From assembly GCA_902812345.1 (NCBI GenBank), contig CADDZM010000003.1:1-51336 (forward strand): a stretch of DNA of 51,336 nt, read 5' to 3'. This document shows positions 17,624 through 25,376 of this stretch, one piece after another; position 1 is the first letter of the stretch; every line of letters begins with the position of its first letter. A program made the translations under genes and the position numbers. This DNA is from Chloroflexota bacterium (GTDB taxonomy: Bacteria; Chloroflexota; Chloroflexia; Chloroheliales; Chloroheliaceae). The notes beneath the pieces were generated by a model. It had not been told where the DNA came from, ran no database searches, and was given only the letters and a program-made list of their open reading frames with translations.

Positions 17624-17663
17624 ACAAGGTTAATAATCGGGATAATGCTTACTTTAACCTTGT
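17624..17663. promoter_or_regulatory. inverted repeat upstream of the Usp-ATPase operon
   Basis: ACAAGGTTAA and TTAACCTTGT, 10-bp arms with a 20-nt loop, directly after the 13-bp repeats. Possible terminator of a lost gene or a regulatory dyad; no T run of note. Confidence 0.4.
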
Positions 17664-17939
17664 AAAAATAGCCTTTTGCTAAACACGACCATCAGTAGCA
17701 AAAGCGGTTTGCCACAACCCGACCTTGCCATCTTTCAAACACCTGGCAAGTCATTCACTACAGGGCAATCAGGCTGAAAAGCGTTAGAGGGCTTAGCAAA
17801 GTCCAAAACAAACCGGTAATTTCGATTACAGGCCAATATTTCCCTTCTGTTTATTTGTTTCAACTCTACTTTTTACCTCGAGCAAGCATAATAAAGTAGA
17901 ACCTATTTTTATTCTTTATGACAAAGTGGAGGTAACAGT

Positions 17940-18971
17940 ATGTATACTTGCCTTGCAATAGCTCTGGATGGTTCGCCCCAGGCTGAAAAAGCTCTCCCGG
18001 TAGGGATTCGACTGGCTAAAGCTTTGCCGGCCCGGCTCCTTTTGCTCCATTTATGTATGGAGCCGAAAGAAAGTGGCGACACCTGGCTAAGAGATGCGGA
18101 AGTGGAGGAAGCCCTCAAACCGGAAAAATATCTGGAGCACATCAAACACACCTTGACCAACCCCTCCAAAAGCTGGTCGCTACCGCCCGACCAGGTCCAA
18201 ACCAAAGTTCAATATAACAAATTTGCCTATGAACTGGGGGACGTTGCCACCACTGAAGGGGCCGACCTTTTGCTGATGACTACTCATGGGCGAAGCGGGC
18301 TTTCCCTTCTGATGCTGGGAAGTATTGCTACCGGGGTCTTAAAGCATTCCAGGCAACCGGTGCTCTTAATGCAGCCCGCCGAAACAGCCGCTTCACTCGA
18401 AGAAGTATTAGAAACTGTTACCCAGAGCCAGCCTCAAATATTAGTAACACTGGATGCTTCTCCTAAAGCGGAAGCGGCGCTCGAACCCGCTATGGCACTG
18501 GCTGAACAGTTAAAGGGTACCCTACACCTGGTCGAGGTGGTTACGCCGACCCCGCCGGTCATAATGGCCGAACCAGGGATTGACTTCCAATTTCTGGTTG
18601 AAATGGCACGGGAACAGGAAGAAGAACAAAACCAGGATGCCTTCAAATATCTTGAAAAGGTAAAGGAATGGGTCAAGGGTAAAGCGCCCCAGGTAGAGGT
18701 TGAAATTACCGTCCTTGACGGTTTTCCGGCGCCTCAACTTGAAGCCTATATCCGGGAAACAAAACCTTTCCTGTTAGTTATGGCAACCCACGCCCGCAAT
18801 GAATTCGGTCAAATTTTGCTTGGCAGTGTAGCCGAAGAAATACTGCGTCAGGGCCATTTGCCGGTGTTAATGGTTCCCATACCGCGCAATTTTAAAGGTT
18901 ATGGGCTAATACAACCCGCAAAGGATAAAGATAAGACGGAAAAGAAGCCGGTAGCTACCGCTAAAAAGTAA
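17940..18971 (+). CDS. tandem-domain universal stress protein, coupled to a P-type ATPase
   Basis: 343 residues, two Usp domains. Domain 1 ends MTTHGRSGLSLLMLGSI and domain 2 ATHARNEFGQILLGSV, both with a GS nucleotide loop. A Lys-rich tail (KDKDKTEKKPVATAKK) closes it. GGAGG precedes the ATG. The stop codon is directly followed by the ATG of the P-type ATPase (TAAATG), so the two proteins are made from one transcript with coupled translation. A role as a nucleotide-dependent regulator of the pump is a reasonable inference. Confidence 0.88.
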   Translation: MYTCLAIALDGSPQAEKALPVGIRLAKALPARLLLLHLCMEPKESGDTWLRDAEVEEALKPEKYLEHIKHTLTNPSKSWSLPPDQVQTKVQYNKFAYELGDVATTEGADLLLMTTHGRSGLSLLMLGSIATGVLKHSRQPVLLMQPAETAASLEEVLETVTQSQPQILVTLDASPKAEAALEPAMALAEQLKGTLHLVEVVTPTPPVIMAEPGIDFQFLVEMAREQEEEQNQDAFKYLEKVKEWVKGKAPQVEVEITVLDGFPAPQLEAYIRETKPFLLVMATHARNEFGQILLGSVAEEILRQGHLPVLMVPIPRNFKGYGLIQPAKDKDKTEKKPVATAKK

Positions 18972-21500
18972 ATGGAAAAGCAAAGCTCTCCGGTATTCTG
19001 GAACGTACCGGCTACCCAAATATTGCAACAGTTGCACTCCAGTTTGCAGGGCTTATCCAGCATAGCCGCTAACCAGAACCTGAATCAATATGGGCCTAAT
19101 GTTCTAAAGGCCAGGAAAAACACTTCCAGCCTGAAATTGCTCCTGGACCAGTTCAAAAGCCCTATCATCTTGATACTGCTTTTCGCCGCCGGCCTGTCCG
19201 TTTTCCTGGGTGAAGGTACTGACGCCATAATTATCCTCATTATAGTAGTCGTCAGCGGGCTTTTGGGCTTCTGGCAGGAGCGCGGAGCCGCCGACGCCGT
19301 AGAGAAATTATTGGCCGTTGTTCAAATCCAGGTTACTGTTTTAAGAAACGGCCAGGCCGCCAAAATTCCATTTGAAGAAGTAGTGCCCGGTGATGTAGTA
19401 ATGCTCTCGGCCGGAGCGACTATCCCTGGTGATTGCCTGATTCTGGGAGCCCAGGATCTGTTTGTGGATGAAGCAGCGCTGACCGGCGAGACTTACCCGG
19501 TCGAAAAGCGCCCAGGACCGTTACCCCCGGAAACACCGCTAGCCCAGCGTTTAAACAGCCTGTTTATGGGCACACATGTTGTCAGCGGCACGGCTAAGGC
19601 TCTGGTGGTGCAGACCGGCAAAGCGACGGAGTTTGGCAAGATTTCCGAGCGGCTGCGTTTGCGGTCGCCAGAAACCGAATTTGAACACGGTATTCGCAGG
19701 TTTGGCTACTTTCTAATGGAAGTAACCTTCCTGCTTTTGTTAGCCATCTTTGCCGTCAATGTTTTTCTAGCCCGACCGGTCCTGGATTCTTTTTTATTTT
19801 CGCTCGCGCTGGCCGTCGGTTTAACGCCCCAACTCTTACCGGCCATTATCAGTATAAACCTGGCCCAGGGCGCCCGGCGGATGGCCCAGCACCGGGTTAT
19901 AATCAAGCGGTTATCCTCAATTGAAAATTTTGGGAGCATGAACGTCCTTTGCTCCGATAAAACCGGCACCCTTACCGAAGGCAAGATCCAGCTTGTAGCG
20001 GTCCTGGATGCCAGCGGCCAATCCAGCCAGAAGGTAAACCTTTATGCCTATCTCAACGCCAGTTATGAATCCGGCTACTTGAACCCGATTGACGAAGCTA
20101 TTCGTAACTCACAAAAGTTTGAGCTGGCTGAGTATGCCAAACTGGATGAAATTCCCTACGATTTCATCCGAAAAAGGCTCAGTATCCTGGTTAAATCCCC
20201 GGGCGGCCCGCTAATGATAACCAAAGGTGCTGTTAATAGTGTGCTGGAAGTCTGCGACCGGGTGGAAAGTAATGATGGAGAGCCAGCGAACCTTGAAACC
20301 CAAAAGGGGGCTATTCTGGACCGTTTTAACACGCTCAGCCAGCAGGGCTTTCGGACGCTGGGCCTGGCTTACTGCAAACACCCGGAGGCCGCTCCCCTGA
20401 CCAAAGAAAGTGAAATCGGCCTCATATTCCTGGGGTTCCTGGTGCTGTCCGACCCACCTAAATCCGGCATAATCGAAACGATTGCTAATTTGAAGAAGCT
20501 GGGCATCAATCTAAAAGTGATTACCGGCGACAGTCTGGCGGTGGCTACCCACCTGGGCCAGCAAATAGGACTTAGCCAGCTTAAAACTCTAACCGGCTCC
20601 CAGCTTGAGCGGATGAGCCAGGCTGCCCTTATCCGGCAAGCCACTGCCACCGATATTTTTGCCGAAATTGAGCCAAACCAGAAAGAACATATTATCGTTG
20701 CCCTGAAAAAAGCTGGAAATGTCGTAGGCTATATTGGTGACGGAATAAATGATGCCTCGGCTCTTCACGCCGCCGATGCCGGTATCTCGGTGGATAGCGC
20801 GGTGGATGTGGCAAAAGAAGCCGCCGACATCATTCTTCTGGGAAAAGACTTAAATGTGCTGGTAGAAGGCGTCAGGCAGGGCCGGATTACTTTTGCCAAT
20901 ACCCTTAAATACGTCTTTATGGCAAGCAGCGCCAACTTTGGTAATATGTTCAGCATGGCCGGGGCTTCGCTTTTTTTGTCTTTCTTGCCGCTTTTGCCCA
21001 AACAGATTTTGCTGACAAACCTCCTGACCGATTTCCCGGAAACCGCTATTGCCGTCGATAAAGTTGACCAGGATTGGATAAACCGCCCCCACCGCTGGGA
21101 TATTCATTTTATCCGCAAATTTATGCTAACCTTTGGCTCGATCAGTTCCATCTTTGACTATCTAACCTTTGGAGCTTTGCTGCTGGTTTTACAGGCCAGT
21201 CCTGAACAATTCCGGTCGGGTTGGTTTGTAGAATCGGTAATTTCAGCGTCACTGGTGGTGCTTGTCATTCGCACCAGGGGACCCTTTTACCGCAGCAAAC
21301 CGGGCAAAGCGTTAGTACTCGTTACCCTTGGGGTAGATGCAATTGCCCTTGCCTTACCCTATTCCCCCCTGGCCGGTCTATTGGGTTTCAGCGCCGTACC
21401 ACCTCTATTTATTATTTTATTAGGGCTTATCCTGGGCCTGTATATGGGTTGCGCAGAACTTGCCAAACATTTCTTCTATAAATTAACCAATAGCGGGTGA
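18972..21500 (+). CDS. P-type ATPase, MgtA-like (P3B)
   Basis: 842 residues. Cytoplasmic N-terminus, actuator motif ALTGETYP near 170, helix-4 motif GLTPQLLPAIISINLA near 283, phosphorylation site [12 protein letters not shown] near 328, TGDSLAVATHLG near 517, hinge GDGINDASAL near 590, then six C-terminal helices. The GLTP-x-LLP pattern in helix 4 is that of MgtA/MgtB Mg2+ importers rather than the PEGLP of calcium pumps. It probably moves Mg2+ into the cell at the cost of ATP. Compared with E. coli MgtA (898 residues) it is slightly short. It is translationally coupled to the Usp gene before it. No M-box-like leader was recognised. Confidence 0.85.
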   Translation: MEKQSSPVFWNVPATQILQQLHSSLQGLSSIAANQNLNQYGPNVLKARKNTSSLKLLLDQFKSPIILILLFAAGLSVFLGEGTDAIIILIIVVVSGLLGFWQERGAADAVEKLLAVVQIQVTVLRNGQAAKIPFEEVVPGDVVMLSAGATIPGDCLILGAQDLFVDEAALTGETYPVEKRPGPLPPETPLAQRLNSLFMGTHVVSGTAKALVVQTGKATEFGKISERLRLRSPETEFEHGIRRFGYFLMEVTFLLLLAIFAVNVFLARPVLDSFLFSLALAVGLTPQLLPAIISINLAQGARRMAQHRVIIKRLSSIENFGSMNVLCSDKTGTLTEGKIQLVAVLDASGQSSQKVNLYAYLNASYESGYLNPIDEAIRNSQKFELAEYAKLDEIPYDFIRKRLSILVKSPGGPLMITKGAVNSVLEVCDRVESNDGEPANLETQKGAILDRFNTLSQQGFRTLGLAYCKHPEAAPLTKESEIGLIFLGFLVLSDPPKSGIIETIANLKKLGINLKVITGDSLAVATHLGQQIGLSQLKTLTGSQLERMSQAALIRQATATDIFAEIEPNQKEHIIVALKKAGNVVGYIGDGINDASALHAADAGISVDSAVDVAKEAADIILLGKDLNVLVEGVRQGRITFANTLKYVFMASSANFGNMFSMAGASLFLSFLPLLPKQILLTNLLTDFPETAIAVDKVDQDWINRPHRWDIHFIRKFMLTFGSISSIFDYLTFGALLLVLQASPEQFRSGWFVESVISASLVVLVIRTRGPFYRSKPGKALVLVTLGVDAIALALPYSPLAGLLGFSAVPPLFIILLGLILGLYMGCAELAKHFFYKLTNSG

Positions 21501-21537
21501 CGATAAGGGTACAAAACAGGTAACATGAGAAAATCCG

Positions 21538-21818
21538 ATGTTAGATAAAACGCAAAAACCAGAGCGCCAGCCCTCAGATGACAGACCACCGGGCGAAGTG
21601 CGGCTTGCAGCGCCAGCCTGGCCCAAAATAGGCACTACCGTGAACTTATGACAACCTGGTAGATGACGAGGTTAAACATATACTTGCTGAAAGATACAAA
21701 TCTGCCCGGCAGTTACTTGTGGAACACCGGGATAACCTGGCCTGCCTGGTAACTACCTTTCTAAAAGAAAATACTGTTAACAGGCAGGGCTTGCGGATAT
21801 ACCTGGCCGCCGGCTTCC
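21538..21818 (+). pseudogene. ftsH: relic of FtsH protease
   Basis: A short frame from 21538 (MLDKTQKPERQPSDDRPPGE ...) stops after 37 residues. In another frame from about 21645 the DNA reads DNLVDDEVKHILAERYKSA, then RQLLVEHRDNLACLVTTFL and KENTVNRQGL. That matches the C-terminal helical part of FtsH/M41 proteases (typically D-E-E-V-R-I ... A-x-x-L-L-x-E-H-R-D-x-L). The AAA and HEXXH parts are absent. Identity of the 37-residue N-terminal piece with FtsH is a guess. Confidence 0.6.
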
Positions 21819-21879
21819 TGGCCTCTTCTAGTGTCCGGGCAGTCTCGCTGGAAGATTGCCCGGACACTAGAAGAGGCCA
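21819..21879. terminator. 23-bp perfect stem between convergent genes
   Basis: Arms 21819-21841 and 21857-21879 are exact reverse complements (core CTAGTGTCCGGGCA), loop 15 nt. It lies between the plus-strand ATPase/FtsH relic and a minus-strand gene ending at 21888, so a bidirectional terminator is likely. The length and perfection are unusual. Confidence 0.7.
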
Positions 21880-21887
21880 TTTCCTGA

Positions 21888-22136
21888 TTAATCATTAATA
21901 TCGGTTGTTGTAAGCGAAAAGTCCGGCGGAAAGGCGTTTGTTTCCGCAGAAAACTCTTTTACCGGCTCACTTACCCCGGCGTACTTAAGCAAATTAATGG
22001 CAGATCTGATTTTTAAGCCAGCAACAGACTCGCTCTCCCCCATAATTTCCAACCAGTTTAAGACACTCCAACAATCCTCCAGAATATTAGGAGCGTTCTG
22101 AACTAAACGGTGAACGTTTACTTCTTCTTTGAGCAT
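21888..22136 (-). CDS. small hypothetical protein
   Basis: 82 residues, soluble, with no family I recognise (VHRLVQNAPNILEDCWSVLN, then SAINLLKYAGVSEPVKEFSA). An AAAGGA site before the ATG supports translation. It is bounded by a strong hairpin at its 3' end. Possibly a small regulatory or DNA-associated protein, but nothing proves it. Confidence 0.5.
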   Translation of the reverse strand: MLKEEVNVHRLVQNAPNILEDCWSVLNWLEIMGESESVAGLKIRSAINLLKYAGVSEPVKEFSAETNAFPPDFSLTTTDIND

Positions 22137-22407
22137 GGCTATTTTCCTTTCCCTATAGAACCGGTTTTACCGGCAGCTTTGACGGTAAAACCGGATTTGC
22201 AGCCAGGCTTGCCCTGCCAGCCTCCCGGTAATAATCGCTGGGGGTAGTTCCTGACCTTCTAAACTAATAATAGCCGAAGAAAGTCTACAGACAGGTTAAA
22301 ATCCGGTTGAAGACGATAAAAGTTTAAGCTCTGTTTTCATTTTCTTCAACCCTTAAATTTACTATTTAAGATTATATTTTTATAAGATTATACAAGAAGA
22401 AGGAGAA

Positions 22408-22707
22408 ATGAAAATGCCCTGTTTATTCGCGCTTATAGCCTTAATTTCGCCACGACTGGCCCTTTTTCTGGTGTGGCTTTTAACTCCCCTGGTCAGTAGA
22501 GTCTTTGACTCTTTGCTCATTCCATTTCTTGGGTTTATTTTCCTGCCCATGACTACCTTGATGTACGTCCTGGTGTATAGCCCTGGCTTTGGGGTTAGTG
22601 GGTTTGGCTATCTCCTGGTGCTGGTGGGGTTTCTTATTGACCTGGGTTCTTATGGGGGTAGCCGCTACCAAAACCGCTATCGTTCCAGGCGCGGTGAGTG
22701 GGATTGA
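22408..22707 (+). CDS. small membrane protein
   Basis: 99 residues with three hydrophobic segments (about 4-28, 33-56, 62-84) and a basic tail (YQNRYRSRRGEWD). AGAAGGAG precedes the start. The pattern, with conserved Pro in ISPRLALFLVWLLTP, recalls small membrane proteins common in Actinobacteria and Chloroflexota with no assigned function. Confidence 0.65.
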   Translation: MKMPCLFALIALISPRLALFLVWLLTPLVSRVFDSLLIPFLGFIFLPMTTLMYVLVYSPGFGVSGFGYLLVLVGFLIDLGSYGGSRYQNRYRSRRGEWD

Positions 22708-22934
22708 TTTCGCGCCACCAAAAAGGTATAAGCAAAAATTTTACCTGGTTATTACCCGGGGTACCCTGAATTTAAACCTTGCCCCTTTAGAATAAAAGTG
22801 GCGAATTCTATCAAGTCCTTATTTCTAAGGCCAGGGCCAAATTAAAGGGCTTAATAGAGGCTCCTGAGACAGCCTGGTTGTGCGCCTCTTGAGCCTTCAT
22901 AATAACTCCTGCACTTCAAAGGAGGCAGAATAAA

Positions 22935-23399
22935 ATGAAATCACTGGTACTTTACGAGTCAAAATATGGAAACACGCATAAAGTTGCGGATGCTATTGCG
23001 GAAGGAATTGGTGGGAAGATTTGCTGCGTTAGTGACTTTAACCCGACCATGTTGGCCGATGTAGAATTATTAGTGGTGGGCAGCCCCATTCACGGCTGGC
23101 AACCGTCGGAGGACACAGGCCAATTCCTTACTCACCTTGACAGGGAGGTTCTCAAAGGTAAATATGTCGCTACTTTCGATACCGGCTTTAAAAGCATATT
23201 ATCTGGAAACGCCGCCTCGAAGATATTAACGAAATTAAAAAGAGCCGGTGGCAGACAGCTTATGGCAACCGAGAAATTTGTCGTCGAAAAGGCGGAGGGG
23301 CCGCTCGCTCCCGGCGAGTTAGACAGGGCCAAAGCCTGGGCTAGCAGCCTTCAATCCGAATACAACCGTATTGCTCACCCGGCCCCCCATTTTGTTTGA
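22935..23399 (+). CDS. flavodoxin
   Basis: 154 residues with the FMN phosphate loop SKYGNTHKVADAIAEG at the N-terminus and the isoalloxazine-binding loops near GSPIHGWQPS and FDTGFKS. It is a one- or two-electron carrier, or a quinone-reductase-like flavodoxin-domain protein. AAAGGAGG precedes the ATG. It stands alone, followed by two hairpins. Confidence 0.85.
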   Translation: MKSLVLYESKYGNTHKVADAIAEGIGGKICCVSDFNPTMLADVELLVVGSPIHGWQPSEDTGQFLTHLDREVLKGKYVATFDTGFKSILSGNAASKILTKLKRAGGRQLMATEKFVVEKAEGPLAPGELDRAKAWASSLQSEYNRIAHPAPHFV

Positions 23400-23484
23400 T
23401 AATACCTTTATTGGCCGGTCTTATGGAGCAACCATAGCGCCAGGCCAATAGCCGGTTGCTTTACCCTTTTCTTAACCGCTTTTG

Positions 23485-23528
23485 GTAAAATGGCTTCCTC
23501 TTATAAAATATAGAGGAAGCCATTTTAC
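23485..23528. terminator. terminator after flavodoxin
   Basis: 17-bp perfect stem with core AAAATGGCTTCCTCT and a 10-nt AT loop, at the end of the flavodoxin gene and facing a convergent gene. The T run in the right arm serves the plus strand. Confidence 0.75.
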
Positions 23529-23556
23529 GTTCCTTGCCTCGACTTTTGTACATTTA

Positions 23557-23604
23557 GATAAAGGTTCCTCAGTACCTTTGCAAAGGTACTGAGGAACCTT
23601 TATC
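23557..23604. repeat. 48-bp perfect palindrome without loop
   Basis: Arms 23557-23580 and 23581-23604 are exact reverse complements (arm begins GATAAAGGTTCC and ends GTACCTTTG). It lies 38 bp before the 3' end of the convergent minus-strand 2TM gene. In RNA it would form a hairpin that needs a few bases to open as a loop; in DNA it could extrude a cruciform. Terminator function is likely. Confidence 0.9.
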
Positions 23605-23641
23605 ACTGAACCTGTATGGTTTTAATCGAACGGGCGGTTAT

Positions 23642-24070
23642 TTAGCCCTCACCTTGTTTCCCTTTACCAGTCAGAACTTCCTCTTTGACGTTATTGTGGT
23701 TCGGGCTGCTGGCTACCGGAGGTTGAACGGGATATGGTGGGTAGGTTGGTTGAGCAGGGTAATTCATCCGTCCTAATTCCCTGGCAATCATTTGCTGGCG
23801 TCTTTCGGGGCTATCCGGCATGATAAAGACGGCCAGGAAGTTTAGCAGCAAGCCAATTCCCCACCCGGCTAAAGGCCACAAGAACCAGGGATAGCTAAAC
23901 CAGCCCATCACCAGGCTGTTTACCAGATAAATTCCAAACAAAAAGGAATTGACAACCAGGTAAACTGCCAGGTGCCAGTAGAAACCTGCCCTGGCTTTAA
24001 CACGTCGCTCAGCCAGCTTATAGGCCTCGGCGTATTCATAATTATAAGGATAAGGGTTATTCATACTCAT
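23642..24070 (-). CDS. 2TM-domain membrane protein
   Basis: 142 residues. The core matches the 2TM domain family: RRVKARAGFYWHLAVYLVVN, one helix, a short turn with WFSYPWFLWPLAGWGIGL and a second helix, then a Pro-rich cytoplasmic tail. Such domains sit next to LiaF-like and histidine kinase genes in envelope-stress loci. It lies 81 bp downstream of the LiaF-like gene on the same strand. Confidence 0.75.
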   Translation of the reverse strand: MSMNNPYPYNYEYAEAYKLAERRVKARAGFYWHLAVYLVVNSFLFGIYLVNSLVMGWFSYPWFLWPLAGWGIGLLLNFLAVFIMPDSPERRQQMIARELGRMNYPAQPTYPPYPVQPPVASSPNHNNVKEEVLTGKGKQGEG

Positions 24071-24151
24071 TCTGCTCTCCTTTCTATTACAGTTTCCTCT
24101 TAAATACAGTTTCCTATAGAACTTCCTAAATCTGGTTAGAACAGCCTTTTC

Positions 24152-25105
24152 CTACTGGTTTATGGTTATTTCACCAACCCCGGAAGATATATTTAACCTG
24201 ATGGAATTAGAAGTTTTTCCATAGGCATCATTCGTGTAGAAATTGCCGCTGGCTCTCAAACCATTAATATGGATTCTACCCAGACCCTGATTAACTATAA
24301 CTTGCACACCTATATCCTGGGGTACACGGATGGTAATGTTACCAACACCACCGTTAATGTTGCCTGACATATTGCTGGAAGTAATTCCGGCCAGGTTAAT
24401 ATCGGTATTACCTACCCCGGCCTGGACGTTAAGCCCGCTAAGGGTCAGGCCCGTCATATTTAAGGTAGTATTACCAACCCCCAGTTCGAACCTGAAGTCA
24501 AGGGGGATTTCGTTCATGAACTTCAAATCCCAGTTGTATTGGGATGAGCCAAAGAATGAGCCTGAGGGTTGCCGGATTACCAGGTTGCCGGTGGTGCTGT
24601 TAACGTTGTAGTTTACCTCCGGCTTCCACTGAGAGTTGTTATAGGTATAGGTGCCGCTCATCAGGTCCACCCCACCTCCGGCCACTGTCAGGTTGCCGAC
24701 TCCTTTATTGATTTCGACATTGGCCTGAGTGGCGTTACCAGGGGCTACCGTCCTGGTTTCGGTAACGAGCGGGCCATTTCCAGCCCAGCCCAGGACGTTC
24801 AGAGCGGACAGGCTGAAGAAGACCGCAGTCAGGATAGTCAGGAGAATCAGCCCGGCAAAGAAAAGTCCCAGTCCAACTGCCACCGGATTGCTGCGCCGGC
24901 GATAAGGCGGCATTAGGGGCCTGGGCGGAACTCCCGGGTAATAATACCCGGCAGGCTGGCCGGGACGAGGGTAATAGGGTCCTTGCGGTTGGACGGCATC
25001 AGGAAAATTGTAAGGCGGCATTGGGGCATTATTGCCGGGAGAAACGGGGTTATCAATCAGAGGTGGTTCACCCTGTTCCGGCTGCCCTGTAACTTGGGTT
25101 GCCAT
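24152..25105 (-). CDS. LiaF-like / toast-rack envelope protein
   Basis: 317 residues. A Pro/Tyr-rich N-terminus (1-75), one membrane helix (about 76-100, VGLGLFFAGLILLTILTAVF), then an extracellular repeat-rich beta region with recurring GVGN-x-x-(I/L)-x-(V/L/N) units, as in DUF2154/toast-rack domains of LiaF proteins. LiaF-type proteins sense cell-envelope damage and restrain LiaRS-type signalling. No histidine kinase or regulator is next to it here. It diverges from the calcium-type ATPase with a 271-bp shared upstream region. Confidence 0.7.
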   Translation of the reverse strand: MATQVTGQPEQGEPPLIDNPVSPGNNAPMPPYNFPDAVQPQGPYYPRPGQPAGYYYPGVPPRPLMPPYRRRSNPVAVGLGLFFAGLILLTILTAVFFSLSALNVLGWAGNGPLVTETRTVAPGNATQANVEINKGVGNLTVAGGGVDLMSGTYTYNNSQWKPEVNYNVNSTTGNLVIRQPSGSFFGSSQYNWDLKFMNEIPLDFRFELGVGNTTLNMTGLTLSGLNVQAGVGNTDINLAGITSSNMSGNINGGVGNITIRVPQDIGVQVIVNQGLGRIHINGLRASGNFYTNDAYGKTSNSIRLNISSGVGEITINQ

Positions 25106-25145
25106 AGACTTTCCTTTCTACATTTTTCTTACTCCTGGTACTTAA

Positions 25146-25183
25146 AGAAGTACCTTCTGATTTAAAAGGTACTACCTGGTAGT
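25146..25183. promoter_or_regulatory. two small dyads in the divergent promoter region
   Basis: AGAAG-TAC-CTTCT at 25146-25158 and ACTACC-T-GGTAGT at 25171-25183, both in the gap between the divergent LiaF-like and P-type ATPase genes. They could be operators; nothing more can be shown. Confidence 0.35.
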
Positions 25184-25376
25184 AAAAAGAAGGGTATAAG
25201 TTTATATAAGCAGGGTAAGAAAATTATCAATTCTGGTGAGGTTGATTTTATGGTAAAGGTTTTTACTTTTATTAACCTGAAGGTTCACCTTGTTTTGTTA
25301 GGATTTATCTAACTTAGGAAATAAGGACGGAAAGGAATATAGGCGTTCCTGGATTACATTTAAAGGGGCAGGTTCA

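Noticed and set aside
17640-17939. Mg2+ riboswitch (M-box) ahead of the Usp/MgtA-like operon
   Set aside because: No long conserved multi-stem leader could be recognised by eye.
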